From Streptomyces jumonjinensis (GTDB lineage: Bacteria > Actinomycetota > Actinomycetes > Streptomycetales > Streptomycetaceae), in the NCBI RefSeq assembly GCF_009600885.1, contig NZ_VCLA01000023.1:1-64000 (forward strand): a stretch of 64,000 nucleotides of DNA, written 5' to 3'. Both the position numbers and the translations under genes were made by a program. Below are positions 18,714 to 28,885 of this stretch, piece after piece; within the stretch, counting starts at the first letter, position 1, and each line of letters opens with the position of its first letter. The notes beneath the pieces were generated by a model, which saw only the letters and a program-made list of their open reading frames with translations, searched no databases and was not told the origin of the DNA.

Positions 18714-18923
18714 TCAGGCGCGCAGCTGGTCATCCTTGACGGCGGTCACGAAGGACGACCAGCCGCCCGCCGGGAACACAAGCACCGGGCCGTGCGGGTT
18801 CTTGCTGTCCCGGACAGGTATCGCGGTGGTGAAGTCGTCCGAGACCTCGACGCACGCGCCGCCATCCTGATTGCTGTAGCTGCTCTTGCGCCAGGTCGTG
18901 GCGGTCAGGTCGATGAGTCGCAC
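18714..18923 (-). CDS. DUF397 domain protein
   Basis: A 69-residue protein with the DUF397 core: WRKSSYSNQDGGACVEVSDD, then IPVRDSKNPHGPVL and a closing WSSFV. DUF397 proteins are nearly always encoded downstream of an Scr1/WhiJ-type XRE regulator. Here the start overlaps the 3' end of that regulator by 19 bases. The pair behaves as a regulator/antagonist or toxin-antitoxin-like unit in streptomycetes; the molecular role of DUF397 is not settled. Confidence 0.9.
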   Translation of the reverse strand: MRLIDLTATTWRKSSYSNQDGGACVEVSDDFTTAIPVRDSKNPHGPVLVFPAGGWSSFVTAVKDDQLRA

Positions 18924-19747
18924 GGCAGTTCCTCCAACATGCGCAAGACGAATTTCAGTGACTCGGCCGGTGGCAGCGCCAGGTCACGCGTCGCATCGTA
19001 CGCACGTTGAATGCGCTCTACCGCGACGTGCTCCTCGATGAGTTCGCCTCCGTAGCCGTGCTCTGTGTATGCCACCGTGCGAGCGTCCGGCAGCCGCAGG
19101 AACCAGACGTCCGTGCTCGACAGGCCATGCAATCCAGCACCCTGCGGCAGCACATGAAGCGTCAGATTCGAACGCTCGGCCATCTCCGCCAGATGCTCCA
19201 ACTGCCTCCGCCACTCGCCCGCATCCCGCAGGGCCGTCCGCAACACCGCCTCCGACAGGATCGTCCGGAACGGTGGCGCATCCTCCCCCTCCAGCAGCTC
19301 CTGCCGCCCTATCCGCGCCTCCACCTGCTGGGTCAGCTCATCCCCCTTGAACCCACCCGCAGCCAGCAGCTCCCGCGCGTACCCCGGTGTCTGAAGCAAC
19401 CCCGGCATCACGCTCACCGCGAAATGCCACAGGCTCACCGCCTCCGCCTCCAACCCCATGTACCGCCGGTACCGCTCCCGGAACTGCGACTTGTCCCCGG
19501 CGGCCAGCTCCCACATGGCCAGCAGCATCCCGGTCGTCCCGTAATAGGTGTCGAGCGCCTGCACGACCTCCGGGCCGCCCAGCGTCTCGCCCTTCTCCAT
19601 CTTCCCGAACAGGGACCAGTCCCAGCCCAGTCGTTCCCCGAGCTGGCGCAGGCTCACCCCGCGTCCCGTCCGCAGCAGCCGCACTTCTTCTGCGAACCGC
19701 TGGCGCGGCTCCTGGCTCCGGCCCGTGATCACCCGCCTTGGCGGCAT
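18905..19747 (-). CDS. XRE-family regulator, Scr1/WhiJ type
   Basis: A 280-residue protein: N-terminal helix-turn-helix (RLLRTGRGVSLRQLGERLGW, about residues 17-75), then a helical sensor domain (DUF5753) with QTPGYARELL, LTLHVLPQGAGLHGL and VAYTEHGYGGELIEE. ATG 19747 is chosen because GGAGGGG lies just upstream, although the frame is open further back. It is co-transcribed with the DUF397 gene and divergent from two small genes. The cassette sits inside the BREX cluster, between pglX and pglY, which suggests an inserted regulator or a moron-like cassette. Confidence 0.9.
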   Translation of the reverse strand: MPPRRVITGRSQEPRQRFAEEVRLLRTGRGVSLRQLGERLGWDWSLFGKMEKGETLGGPEVVQALDTYYGTTGMLLAMWELAAGDKSQFRERYRRYMGLEAEAVSLWHFAVSVMPGLLQTPGYARELLAAGGFKGDELTQQVEARIGRQELLEGEDAPPFRTILSEAVLRTALRDAGEWRRQLEHLAEMAERSNLTLHVLPQGAGLHGLSSTDVWFLRLPDARTVAYTEHGYGGELIEEHVAVERIQRAYDATRDLALPPAESLKFVLRMLEELPCDSST

Positions 19748-19944
19748 GTCGGCTCCCCTCCGTGACGCCCGTGAGGTCCGTGGAAGGTGTGGAACTAACG
19801 CAGATCGGCGCGGAAGCGACAGCTCACCCACGGCATAGGCGGCCTTCTCCGGATTCATTCTCGTAATGCCCAGGCTACGCAGAGTAATCCACTCTGTGTC
19901 GTCAGGGCAGCGAAACCCCACAGAACGGCAGAGGGAGCCCCATC

Positions 19945-20205
19945 GTGACCACCGAGCGACGAGCCGCCGCCGATACCCCCGCCACCCCCACCGCATCCGC
20001 CGCCCAGCGCAAGAAGCAGGAGGCCATGGACGCCCGCGACGCCCTCGCCTCCGCCCTCACCCTGGCCGGCATCCAGCTGCCCGCCATGGACATCCGCACC
20101 CCCTGGCCGGACGAGGCCCGCTACGCCCTCGTCCACCTCGGTCCCTGCTCGGCTCCCGTGGCGCACGCCCTGGCGGCCGTGATCGCCAAGGGGGTCTCCC
20201 GATGA
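19945..20205 (+). CDS. Small conserved actinobacterial protein
   Basis: An 86-residue hypothetical protein with a GTG start preceded by GAGGGAG. It has a polar Ala-rich N-terminus, then helical RDALASALTLAGIQLPAMDI and a C-terminus ending VIAKGVSR. It resembles small proteins that Streptomyces genomes often carry divergent from XRE/DUF397 pairs; no function is recognised. The stop overlaps the next start (ATGA). Confidence 0.75.
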   Translation: MTTERRAAADTPATPTASAAQRKKQEAMDARDALASALTLAGIQLPAMDIRTPWPDEARYALVHLGPCSAPVAHALAAVIAKGVSR

Positions 20206-20435
20206 CGCCGGAGAAGCACCCCGGCATCGGGGAGACGGTGCGGGACGCCGAGCACAAGCGCGTCGGCGTCGTGATGGGCCGGGTCGGACCGTATGTACAG
20301 CTCCGGCCTCTCGGCGGCGGGCGCGAGTGGGACGCCGACCCGGAACGCGTGGTGCCGCTGACCCCGCCGGAAGCGCTGAGCGCCCGCGTCGCCGAGGTGA
20401 ACGCCCGCAGCCGGGAGAGCGCCGCCGCGGGCTGA
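20202..20435 (+). CDS. Small conserved protein with beta-barrel-like core
   Basis: A 77-residue hypothetical protein. It opens PGIGETVRDAEHKRVGVVMG and continues YVQLRPLGGGREWDADPERV, a short all-beta pattern (SH3/KOW-like) seen in many small streptomycete proteins. Coupled by ATGA to the preceding gene, so both form one operon divergent from the XRE gene. Role unknown. Confidence 0.75.
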   Translation: MTPEKHPGIGETVRDAEHKRVGVVMGRVGPYVQLRPLGGGREWDADPERVVPLTPPEALSARVAEVNARSRESAAAG

Positions 20436-20637
20436 GCGGACCGGACGGGCCGGGGCAGAAAGGAGATTCGCCACTGTCCACGGCCTGTGCGAGGGGCGAA
20501 GGCGGTTGACATGGCGTCAGGAAGGTTGCTACCAGTGGTTCCGCGCTCACCAGTGGTGTCGGAGCGTGTCCCGGGAAACGTCGACCCCCGCAATGAACAG
20601 CGACGGCCGTGCCGTCAGAAGGTGAGCGAGACGCGCA

Positions 20638-23600
20638 ATGGCTCAGCAGCCACCCCTGCTCCGCGATGTCATCGACATCAAAAAGTCGATCTCGACCTCC
20701 GACTTCGTTCTTCAGCTCTCCGAGGCGACCACCCCGGAGGGCGCGGAGGACGCGCTCAGGGACTATGTCGTCACGGAACGGCTGCTGGAGAACTTCGACG
20801 AATCCCTCGGCCTGATCAAGGCCGCTCTCGACGGCCACACATCCAAGGCGGCCTACCTCCACGGATCCTTCGGTTCCGGTAAGTCGCACTTCATGGCCGT
20901 ACTGCACGCACTGCTCAGCGGCAGCCCGGCGGCCCGCAGCCGGGGCGACTTCGACCCCGTGCTGAGCCGGCACGAATGGCTCGGCACGGACGGGAAGAAG
21001 TTCCTGCTCGTGCCGTACCACATGCTCGGGGCGAAGGCTCTCGAACAGCGCGTCCTCGGCACCTACGTCAGCCATGTCGGGAAGCTCCACCCGGAGGCCC
21101 CGACCCCGCAGGTCTACCGGACCGATGCCCTCTTCGCCGACCTCCGGGCCATGCGGGACCGGATGGGCGACGAAGCCGTCATCAGGGGGCTCGCCCCGGC
21201 CGCCGGCGGCGCGGCGGACGAGGACGACGAATGGGGGGAGTCCTTCGCCTGGAGCCCCGCTCTCCTCGACACCGCCCTCGCCGCCGAGGAGATCCACGAG
21301 GCGGGTTACGCACTCAACCTGGTCAGCCCCTCCACTCCGGTGGAGCTGCGAGCGCGCCTCGTTCAGGACGCCGGTACCCATCTCCTGCCCGGTTTCGCGC
21401 AGAACGCCGCCGAGAGCGAGCACGGATTCATCTCGCTCGACGCGGGCCTCTCCGTCATCGCCGAGCACGCCAAGTCGCTGGGCTACGACGGTCTGATCCT
21501 CTTCCTCGACGAGCTGATCCTCTGGCTCGCCACCCTCATCCACGACCAGAAGTTCGTGGGGCGCGAGGCAGGCAAGATCACCAACTTCGTGGAGGGCGCG
21601 GACGCCCGCCGGGCCATCCCCATCGTGTCGTTCATCGCCCGCCAGCGCGATCTGCGCGAGCTGGTCGGCGAGGAGTTGTCGGGCGCGGCCGAGTCCTCCA
21701 TCCAGGACACCCTCAACCAGGCATCCGGCCGCTTCGACAAGATCACGCTGGAAGACCGCAACCTCCCCCAGGTCGCGCATGCCCGGCTGCTCCGGCCCAA
21801 GAGCGCGGACGCGGCGGCGCTCATCAAGGCCGAGTTCGAGAAGACCCGCAAGGTCCGCCAGGAGGTGTGGGACACCCTGCTCGGCTCCGACCGGGGCGCC
21901 GACGGCGTCGGCGCAGACGAGGAGAGCTTCCGTCTCACGTATCCCTTCTCGCCCGCGTTCATGGACACCCTGGTCCAGGTGTCCTCCGCGCTCCAGCGCA
22001 ACCGGACCGGTATGAAGCTCATGGGGCAGCTCCTCGCCGACCACCGCGACCAGTTGCGGCTCGGTGATCTGATCCCGGTGGGCGATCTGTATCCGTTGAT
22101 CACCGCGGGCGGAGACAAGCCGTTCACCGACAGCCTGAAGGTCGTCTTCGAGGCGGCGGACAAGCTGTACCGGACGAAGCTGCGCCCCTATCTCCTCGCC
22201 GCGTACAACGTGTCGGAGGAGGACATCGAGCAGTACACCCACCGCTCCGACAGCATCACCGACCAGGCTCTGCGGGGCCGGGTGAAAGCCTTCACCGGCG
22301 ACAACAGGATCATCGGCACCCTGCTGCTCTCCGCGCTCGCCCCGAGCGTGCCCGCCCTCGCCGATCTGACGATCCGGCGGCTCTCCGCACTCAACTACGG
22401 GTCGGTCGTCGCCCCGATCCCCGGCCGCGAGTACGGCATCCTGAAGAACAAGGTCGCCGAATGGGCCGGCCGCTTCCCGGAGATCAAGGAGACCGGCACC
22501 GAGGCCAACCCGGGCGTCCGGCTGGAGCTGACCGGTGTCGACGTCGACTCGGTCATCGCCAACGCCAACGTCAACGACAACCCGGGCAACAGGAAGGCCC
22601 TCGCCAAGCGGCTGCTGGCCGGGGAACTCGGCATCGAACAGGGCAAGCTGATCGACGAGCTGAACTTCGTCTGGCGGGGCACCGACCGTTCCGTCGAGGT
22701 GATCTTCGGAAACGTCGCGGACGAGGAGGAGCTGCCCGACCACGATCTGATGCCGCAGCAGGAGGGGCACTGGCGAATAGCCGTCGACCTGCCCTTCGAC
22801 GACAGCGAGTACGGGCCCGTCGAGGACGCCGACCGCATGCGCCGGCTGCGCCGGAAGCAGCAGGACAAACAGTCCCGTACCGTCGCCTGGCTCCCCACCC
22901 ACCTCTCCGCCCAGCGGTACGGCGACTTCCGCCGGCTCGTCGTCATCGACCGGGCGCTCGCCGACGGCCAGCGCTTCGACAGCCAGTACGCGGGCCACCT
23001 CAACGCCGACAACCGCGCCCGCGCCAAGGGCCTCCTGGAGACCCAGCGCGAGTCCCTGCTCAAGAACGTCAAGCTGGCCTTCAAGCAGGCATACGGGCTC
23101 GCCGAGAAGAAGGCCGCCGATGTGGAACTCGGCTTCGGCGACCATCTGGAGTCGCTGCGCGAGGTCGACGGCCTGACCCTCTCCTTCGGCCAGTCCCTGC
23201 ACGACGGAATCCGGCACATCGCCGGCAGGCTGCTCACCGCCCAGTATCCGGACCATCCGAACCTGGACCCCGAGAACACCGGCGCCAACGTCAAGCCCGC
23301 CGACGCCCGCAAGGTGTTCACCCACATCCGGGCCGCCGCCGAGGCCCGCGACGGGCGTACCGAGATCCCGGCCGGTGACCGGGCGCTGATGCGCCGACTG
23401 GCCGGACCGCTGCTGCTCGGCCGGCAGAAGGAGGCGTACTTCGAGCTGTCCCCCTACTGGGCGGACCACTTCCGGCAGCTCGCCGCCGAGAAGGGCGTCA
23501 CCGGCGACCTCACCCTGATCACCCTCACCGACTGGACGGACCGGCCCGCCCCGCGCGGCCTGCCCGATTTCCTCGCCCGGCTCGTCGTCGTGTCCTTCGC

Positions 23601-24531
23601 CGAGATGGACGACCGGGTGTGGGTGCGCGAGGGCATGCCGCTCGACCCGGCGCCCGAGCTGTCACAGGTCAAGGACCGCGACGCACTGCGGAACCAGCCC
23701 CTGCCCTCCGAGGAGGACTGGGAGAGGGCCCGGCAGCGTTTCGAGGCTGTCTTCGGCGAACCGGCGCCCTCCCTGCGGCGAGGACGCATCGTCAACCAGT
23801 TCGCCCGGCAGATCAGCAGGCAGGCGAGCGCCTACGACGGGCCCGCCACCGAGCTGGTCGGTGAACTGGAGAAGCACGCCGGATTCCTCCATCTCGACGA
23901 GACGGACGAGACCGGGCGGCTGGCCCTCGCCCGGCGGGCCGAAGCCCTGCTCAAGGCCCTCACCCAGGGAGTGGGCCACGGCGCGGCCGGGGCGAAGAAG
24001 ACGGTGGAGGCCCTGGCCGGCTTCGACCTCGGTCCGGTGGGCGCCGACCGGTACGGGGCGTCGGTCAAACAGGCGGGCAAGGTGGTCCAGGCACTGGGCG
24101 CGGCGCCCTGGGACATCCTGGGTCTCGCCTCGGCCAAGGGTCCCGAAGGCCAGAAGCTCCTTGAATCCCTGCGCACCGCGGCCCGCGCCGATCAGTGGAG
24201 CAGCGACCTCAAGGCGGCCCTGGAGCGCACGAAGATCGATGTCGTCGCACTGCTGAAGCGCACCGACGCGGCCCCCGCGACGCCGCCCGCACCCACCGCT
24301 CCCGACCCCCGGGCCGGGGATGTGCCGCTGAACACGGGAACCAGCGACCCCCGTATCGACGGGCCCCTGTCCCTGCCCGCCGCAGCCGGCCCGAGCCGGA
24401 CGGCCCGCTCCGGCGGACGGCGCACCACGGCCGCCCACGCGGTGGCCGAACTCCGGGACGAGCTGGCCGAGCTGGTCGCCCGGGAGCCCGGTGCCACCAT
24501 CGAGATCACCTGGCGGGTCGTCGACCGATGA
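20638..24531 (+). CDS. pglY: BREX-2 P-loop ATPase PglY
   Basis: A 1297-residue cytoplasmic AAA-type ATPase. Walker A is GSGKS (79-83, within [15 protein letters not shown]) and Walker B is LILFLDEL (about 286-293). The rest is a long helical region, with a Pro/Ala-rich linker near 1215-1250 before the C-terminal helix. PglY is essential for Pgl phage resistance in S. coelicolor and is the BREX-2 counterpart of BrxC. Start ATG 20638 follows AAGGTGAG. pglZ overlaps by ATGA. It is separated from pglX by the 2-kb XRE/DUF397 cassette. Confidence 0.95.
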   Translation: MAQQPPLLRDVIDIKKSISTSDFVLQLSEATTPEGAEDALRDYVVTERLLENFDESLGLIKAALDGHTSKAAYLHGSFGSGKSHFMAVLHALLSGSPAARSRGDFDPVLSRHEWLGTDGKKFLLVPYHMLGAKALEQRVLGTYVSHVGKLHPEAPTPQVYRTDALFADLRAMRDRMGDEAVIRGLAPAAGGAADEDDEWGESFAWSPALLDTALAAEEIHEAGYALNLVSPSTPVELRARLVQDAGTHLLPGFAQNAAESEHGFISLDAGLSVIAEHAKSLGYDGLILFLDELILWLATLIHDQKFVGREAGKITNFVEGADARRAIPIVSFIARQRDLRELVGEELSGAAESSIQDTLNQASGRFDKITLEDRNLPQVAHARLLRPKSADAAALIKAEFEKTRKVRQEVWDTLLGSDRGADGVGADEESFRLTYPFSPAFMDTLVQVSSALQRNRTGMKLMGQLLADHRDQLRLGDLIPVGDLYPLITAGGDKPFTDSLKVVFEAADKLYRTKLRPYLLAAYNVSEEDIEQYTHRSDSITDQALRGRVKAFTGDNRIIGTLLLSALAPSVPALADLTIRRLSALNYGSVVAPIPGREYGILKNKVAEWAGRFPEIKETGTEANPGVRLELTGVDVDSVIANANVNDNPGNRKALAKRLLAGELGIEQGKLIDELNFVWRGTDRSVEVIFGNVADEEELPDHDLMPQQEGHWRIAVDLPFDDSEYGPVEDADRMRRLRRKQQDKQSRTVAWLPTHLSAQRYGDFRRLVVIDRALADGQRFDSQYAGHLNADNRARAKGLLETQRESLLKNVKLAFKQAYGLAEKKAADVELGFGDHLESLREVDGLTLSFGQSLHDGIRHIAGRLLTAQYPDHPNLDPENTGANVKPADARKVFTHIRAAAEARDGRTEIPAGDRALMRRLAGPLLLGRQKEAYFELSPYWADHFRQLAAEKGVTGDLTLITLTDWTDRPAPRGLPDFLARLVVVSFAEMDDRVWVREGMPLDPAPELSQVKDRDALRNQPLPSEEDWERARQRFEAVFGEPAPSLRRGRIVNQFARQISRQASAYDGPATELVGELEKHAGFLHLDETDETGRLALARRAEALLKALTQGVGHGAAGAKKTVEALAGFDLGPVGADRYGASVKQAGKVVQALGAAPWDILGLASAKGPEGQKLLESLRTAARADQWSSDLKAALERTKIDVVALLKRTDAAPATPPAPTAPDPRAGDVPLNTGTSDPRIDGPLSLPAAAGPSRTARSGGRRTTAAHAVAELRDELAELVAREPGATIEITWRVVDR

Positions 24532-27446
24532 GCCCTACTGCCACCACCGGCCCCACTGTCGCCGTACGGCTGAACCTCGCCACCGTCACCCAGTATCTGT
24601 CGTCCCAGAGTTCACTCGCCGCCTCCCTGGCCGGAGGCGGCAAGCGCCGGGTCGTCCTGCTCCGCTCGGCGCCGCAGTGGGACGGCCCCGCCGAACCCGT
24701 ATGGGGTGACGGGCTGACCGCCCGTATCGTGGCCGCGTCCTCCCCGCTCGCCGTTCACGAACTGCTCCTCGATCATCTGGGAGCCGGAGCCGGAGCCGCC
24801 ACCGGTCCGCTGGTTCTCGTCGTCCTCACCGACCGCGAGCAGAGCGAACTCGACCCGGCGATCCTCGCACGGGCCCACAAACCGCGCATCGAGAACGTCG
24901 ACACCTGGGATGTGGTCCGCGAGGCATTCGGCGCCGAGCAGGTCGACCCCCGCCTCAAGGACGCCAACTGGGCCGCGGAGGCCCTTCTCGGCGCCACCCC
25001 GCCGGGCGGCTGGCCGGCGCTGGCCGGCGGCATGCTCTCCCGGCGCACCGCGCTCTCCGCCCTGGCGCTGCGCCGGCTGCGACTCGGCAGATACGACGCC
25101 GAGACGGACCGCACGGGCCGTACGCCGACGGGCGACAGCCTCGACACCCACACCCTGTTCGGCTGGTCCCTGACCCCCGGCGGCCCGGAGCGCCTGCTGG
25201 AACTGCGCGGCCCGGAACGCGCGGGACTGGCCGCGTTCCTCGGCGAGGAGGACCAGGCCGGTCCCGCCGGACGGGCCCTGTTCGCCCTGGTCGATGCCGA
25301 GCACGGCGCGGAAGCGGTGGCCTTCGGCCTGGTCTGCGCGGCACTGTGGCTGCACGGCGAACCGGACGCCGCCGCCTATCGCGCCCGGGGCCGCGCCGAG
25401 CGCTGGTTCGGGGAGCGGCCTCCGGCCGTCGGCGAGGAGCTCGACGCCCTGGTGTCCCGCTTCGCCCTGGCCGCCGAGGACTACGTCTGCGCCCTGCTCG
25501 CCTCCGCCGCCCGCGGCGGAGCCGGGGACAAGGACGAGGCCCGCGCGGCCCGTCGGCTCAGCGACACCGTCCTGGACCGGGCGTCCGCGCTGGTCCGGCA
25601 GTTCGGCGCCGAGGCCGCCGCCGAGGCCAGCCCGGTACTGGCCGCGGGCCTGGAGGCCAGATTCGCGGCCGTCGGGCGTGCCCTCGCGTCCGGCCGGTCC
25701 GCCACGGTCTCGGAGGCGGTCCGCGCCCTGAGCGACCACCAGCGTGCCGACGGGCCGGAGACCCGGGCGCGGCTGGAGCGCGCCCGGATGGGACAGCGGC
25801 TGGCCCAGTGGCTGGCCGGCGACCCGGACACCGAGTCCGGCACGGTGGCCGCCGCCATAGAGCGGCAGATCGCCGAGACCGGATGGGTGGACCGGGCGCT
25901 GGAACACGTCGAGGCGGGCGGCGACCCGGACCCGGTCCTGAGGTCGGCGTACGACACGCTCGGCACCCGGGTGCGCCGGAAACGGCACGAGATCGACCGC
26001 GACTTCGCCCGTACCCTCGCGAACTGGACCGCTGCGGGGACCCCGCCCGGCTCGATGCTGACGGTGGAGACCTTCCTCGACCGGGTCGTCGGACCCGTCG
26101 TACGGGACGGGAGCGGCAGGCGCGTACTGCTGCTCGTCCTGGACGGGATGAGCGCGGCCATCGCCACCGAACTCGGCGAGGAGCTTCGTGCCTCGTGGGC
26201 CGAGTTCGATCCGGTCAAGGAGGGTGCGCCGGGCCGCCGTGCGATGGCGGCGGCGCTGCCCACACTGACAGCCGTCAGCCGAACGTCCCTCTTCGCGGGA
26301 AAGCTGATGAAGGGCACACAGGCGGAGGAGCGGAGACTGTTCCCCGCCCACGCCTTCTGGGGCGGGGCGCCGGCCGCCGTGTTCCACAAGGACGACCTGC
26401 GCGCCGAGGGCTCCGGAGACACCTTCGGTCCGGCCCTCACCGACGCCCTCGGCGACGAGCGGACCCATGTCGCCGTCGTCCTGAACACCATCGACGACCG
26501 CCTCGCCAAGGAGCAGAAACTCGGCGACGGCGCCTGGCGCCTCGATGAGATAGGGCGGCTCCGCGATCTGCTGCGGGTCGCCGCCGCGCAGGGCATGGCG
26601 GTGATCCTGACCAGCGATCACGGTCATGTCGTGGACCGGCACGGCACGAAGGCGGAGGCGGTCCAGCCGGAATCCGCCCGCCATCGCACTCCCGATGGAC
26701 CGCTTGGGGCATCCGAGGTCGCGCTCACCGGCCCGCGCGTGGTCTGGCCCGAGCCCGGCGCCTCGATCGTCGCGCTGTGGGACGCGGACTCGCGCTACAC
26801 CGCCCTCAAGGCGGGCTACCACGGCGGCGCGGCCCTCCGGGAATTCACCATCCCAGTCCTCGCGTTCCTCCCCTTCGGCGCCACCCCGCCCGCGGACTGG
26901 CGCGAACTGGGCGACCCGAGCCCGGACTGGTGGCTGCCGGACGGCCAGGACGCCCGTCCGCCGATCCCGGCGCAGCCGTCCGCCGATCCCGCCGTGGTCC
27001 CGGAGAAGCCGGGCCGGGCGAGGCCGACGAAGGCACAGGCCGCACTGGCCGAGACGCACGACTCCCTCTTCGACGTCGCTCTCGTACCTGCGGTCGAAGG
27101 GGCGCCCACCTTGATCAGCCCAGTCCTGGTCTCGCCGGACGACGCCCTGCTCACCGTGCTCTTCGCGTCGGACACCTTCAAGGACCAAGTCGGGCTGCTC
27201 GCCCGCAGACCGCCGATGGACCGGGTAGAGAAGGCGGTCCGCGCCCTCCTCGACGCCGGGGGCACCCTTCCGGTGACCGCGCTGGCGCAGCGCGTCGACT
27301 ACCCGGCCACCCGGGCGGACGGCTTCGCCGCAGTCCTGCGCCAGCTCCTCAACTACGACGGAGTACAGGTACTGGAGACGCTCCCCGACGGGCGGACGCT
27401 CCGGCTCCATCTCTCCCTGCTGCGTACTCAGTTCGATCTGGGCTGA
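24528..27446 (+). CDS. pglZ: BREX-2 phosphatase-superfamily protein PglZ
   Basis: A 972-residue PglZ. The alkaline-phosphatase-like core has the metal-binding nucleophile region [11 protein letters not shown] (about 534-544), [16 protein letters not shown] downstream, and [12 protein letters not shown] (about 695-706). N-terminal helical part before it and a C-terminal winged-helix-like tail. Coupled to pglY by ATGA. PglZ is the hallmark BREX protein; in S. coelicolor it is toxic without PglX. All core metal-ligand motifs appear intact. Confidence 0.95.
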   Translation: MSPTATTGPTVAVRLNLATVTQYLSSQSSLAASLAGGGKRRVVLLRSAPQWDGPAEPVWGDGLTARIVAASSPLAVHELLLDHLGAGAGAATGPLVLVVLTDREQSELDPAILARAHKPRIENVDTWDVVREAFGAEQVDPRLKDANWAAEALLGATPPGGWPALAGGMLSRRTALSALALRRLRLGRYDAETDRTGRTPTGDSLDTHTLFGWSLTPGGPERLLELRGPERAGLAAFLGEEDQAGPAGRALFALVDAEHGAEAVAFGLVCAALWLHGEPDAAAYRARGRAERWFGERPPAVGEELDALVSRFALAAEDYVCALLASAARGGAGDKDEARAARRLSDTVLDRASALVRQFGAEAAAEASPVLAAGLEARFAAVGRALASGRSATVSEAVRALSDHQRADGPETRARLERARMGQRLAQWLAGDPDTESGTVAAAIERQIAETGWVDRALEHVEAGGDPDPVLRSAYDTLGTRVRRKRHEIDRDFARTLANWTAAGTPPGSMLTVETFLDRVVGPVVRDGSGRRVLLLVLDGMSAAIATELGEELRASWAEFDPVKEGAPGRRAMAAALPTLTAVSRTSLFAGKLMKGTQAEERRLFPAHAFWGGAPAAVFHKDDLRAEGSGDTFGPALTDALGDERTHVAVVLNTIDDRLAKEQKLGDGAWRLDEIGRLRDLLRVAAAQGMAVILTSDHGHVVDRHGTKAEAVQPESARHRTPDGPLGASEVALTGPRVVWPEPGASIVALWDADSRYTALKAGYHGGAALREFTIPVLAFLPFGATPPADWRELGDPSPDWWLPDGQDARPPIPAQPSADPAVVPEKPGRARPTKAQAALAETHDSLFDVALVPAVEGAPTLISPVLVSPDDALLTVLFASDTFKDQVGLLARRPPMDRVEKAVRALLDAGGTLPVTALAQRVDYPATRADGFAAVLRQLLNYDGVQVLETLPDGRTLRLHLSLLRTQFDLG

Positions 27447-27556
27447 CGCCCCGTTCACCGACCTGCCGGGGCCGCCGCCGGTGAGGGCGGCGGCTCCGGC
27501 AGGTCGGGTGGGGCGGACAGGCGGACGCGGCCAGGCACGGATGGGAGACTGGGGCG

Positions 27557-28885
27557 GTGACCGAGCCCCGTCCCACCATCTCCGTCTCCGCCGCCCGCCG
27601 CCGCACCGTCCTCGACGCGCTGCGGCGTGGCGCCGTGCCCGAGAGTGGACTGGACCTGCTGGCCACCGGCCTTGACCGGTATGAGGCCGCCCTCAACGCG
27701 GAGCTGGACGCGGTCGCCTCCGGGGCGTCGGTGTTCAAGGCCGTGCGGGGCGAGTACGGATCGGGCAAGACCTTCTTCACCCGGTGGCTGGGCGAGCGGG
27801 CCAAGCGACGGGGTCTCGCCGTGGCCGAGATCCAGATCTCGGAGACCGAGACCCCGCTGCACCGGCTGGAGACGGTCTACCGGCGGCTCACCGAGCGGCT
27901 GGCCACCGCGAGCTTCCCGCCGAGCGCCCTCCGACCGGTCGTGGACTCCTGGTTCTACGCACTGGAGGAGGACGCCCTCGCCGCCGGGGCCGACGAGGAC
28001 GATCTGCCGGACGAAGTCGAGAAGCTGCTGACCGCGCGGCTGGCCGAGGTGTCCCGGCACGCTCCGTCCTTCGCGACCGCCCTGCGCGGCTACCGCTCCG
28101 CTCTCACGGACGGCGACGAGGCGACCGCCGCCGCGGTCCTGGCCTGGCTGGGCGGCCAGCCCCATGTCGCCGCGGCGGCACGCCGGTCCGCCGGGGTCCG
28201 CGGCGACCTCGACCACTTCGGGGCCTTCGGCTTCCTCCAGGGAGTGCTGACCGTGCTGCGCGACTCCGGACACCGGGGACTGTTCGTCGTCCTGGACGAG
28301 GTGGAGACCCTTCAGCGCGTCCGGTCGGACGCTCGCGACAAGGCGCTGAACGCGCTGCGGCAGCTCATCGACGAGGTTCACTCGGGCCGATTCCCCGGCC
28401 TCTATCTGGTGATCACCGGCACACCGGCGTTCTACGACGGCCCGCAGGGAGTGCAGCGCCTCGCCCCGCTCGCCCAGCGTCTCGCCACCGACCTCACCAC
28501 CGACCCGCGGTTCGACAATCCACGCGCTGTCCAACTGCGCCTGCCCGGCTTCACCCAGGAGTCGCTGATCGGTCTCGGGACGACCATCCGCGATCTGTAC
28601 GCCGAGGGGGCCGGCGCCCCCGACCGCGTCAAGGCCCTCGCGGACGACGCGTACGTCGCCGACCTGGCACGGGCGGTCGGCGGAGCCCTCGGGGGGAAGG
28701 CCGGAGTCGCGCCCCGGCTCTTCCTGAAGAAGCTGGTCGGCGATGTTCTCGACCGGGTCGATCAGTTCGAGGACTTCGACCCCCGCCGGCACTACCGCCT
28801 CACGGTGACGAGCGGCGAACTCACCGACGTCGAGAGAAATCTCGCGACTGCCGTGTCAGCCGGTGACATCGACCTGGACGTGTGA
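27557..28885 (+). CDS. brxD: BREX ATP-binding protein BrxD
   Basis: A 442-residue AAA ATPase (DUF2791-type). Walker A GSGKT at 68-72 (in RGEYGSGKTFFTRW); Walker B VVLDEVE with Asp247-Glu248; sensor-like GLYLVITGTPAFYD. GTG start with GGGAG upstream. There is a 110-base gap from pglZ, and a TGATG overlap with the helicase gene. BrxD and BrxHI form the accessory pair of type 2 BREX, probably a DNA-loading ATPase and its helicase. Confidence 0.93.
   Translation: MTEPRPTISVSAARRRTVLDALRRGAVPESGLDLLATGLDRYEAALNAELDAVASGASVFKAVRGEYGSGKTFFTRWLGERAKRRGLAVAEIQISETETPLHRLETVYRRLTERLATASFPPSALRPVVDSWFYALEEDALAAGADEDDLPDEVEKLLTARLAEVSRHAPSFATALRGYRSALTDGDEATAAAVLAWLGGQPHVAAAARRSAGVRGDLDHFGAFGFLQGVLTVLRDSGHRGLFVVLDEVETLQRVRSDARDKALNALRQLIDEVHSGRFPGLYLVITGTPAFYDGPQGVQRLAPLAQRLATDLTTDPRFDNPRAVQLRLPGFTQESLIGLGTTIRDLYAEGAGAPDRVKALADDAYVADLARAVGGALGGKAGVAPRLFLKKLVGDVLDRVDQFEDFDPRRHYRLTVTSGELTDVERNLATAVSAGDIDLDV

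Noticed and set aside
19855..23469. 1204-codon open frame antisense to pglY
   Set aside because: High-GC shadow of pglY. It has low-complexity Gly/Val/Glu composition, no family motif and no ribosome site, while pglY on the other strand has clear Walker motifs.
24612..27458. 948-codon minus-strand frame over pglZ
   Set aside because: Shadow of pglZ; no domain seen.
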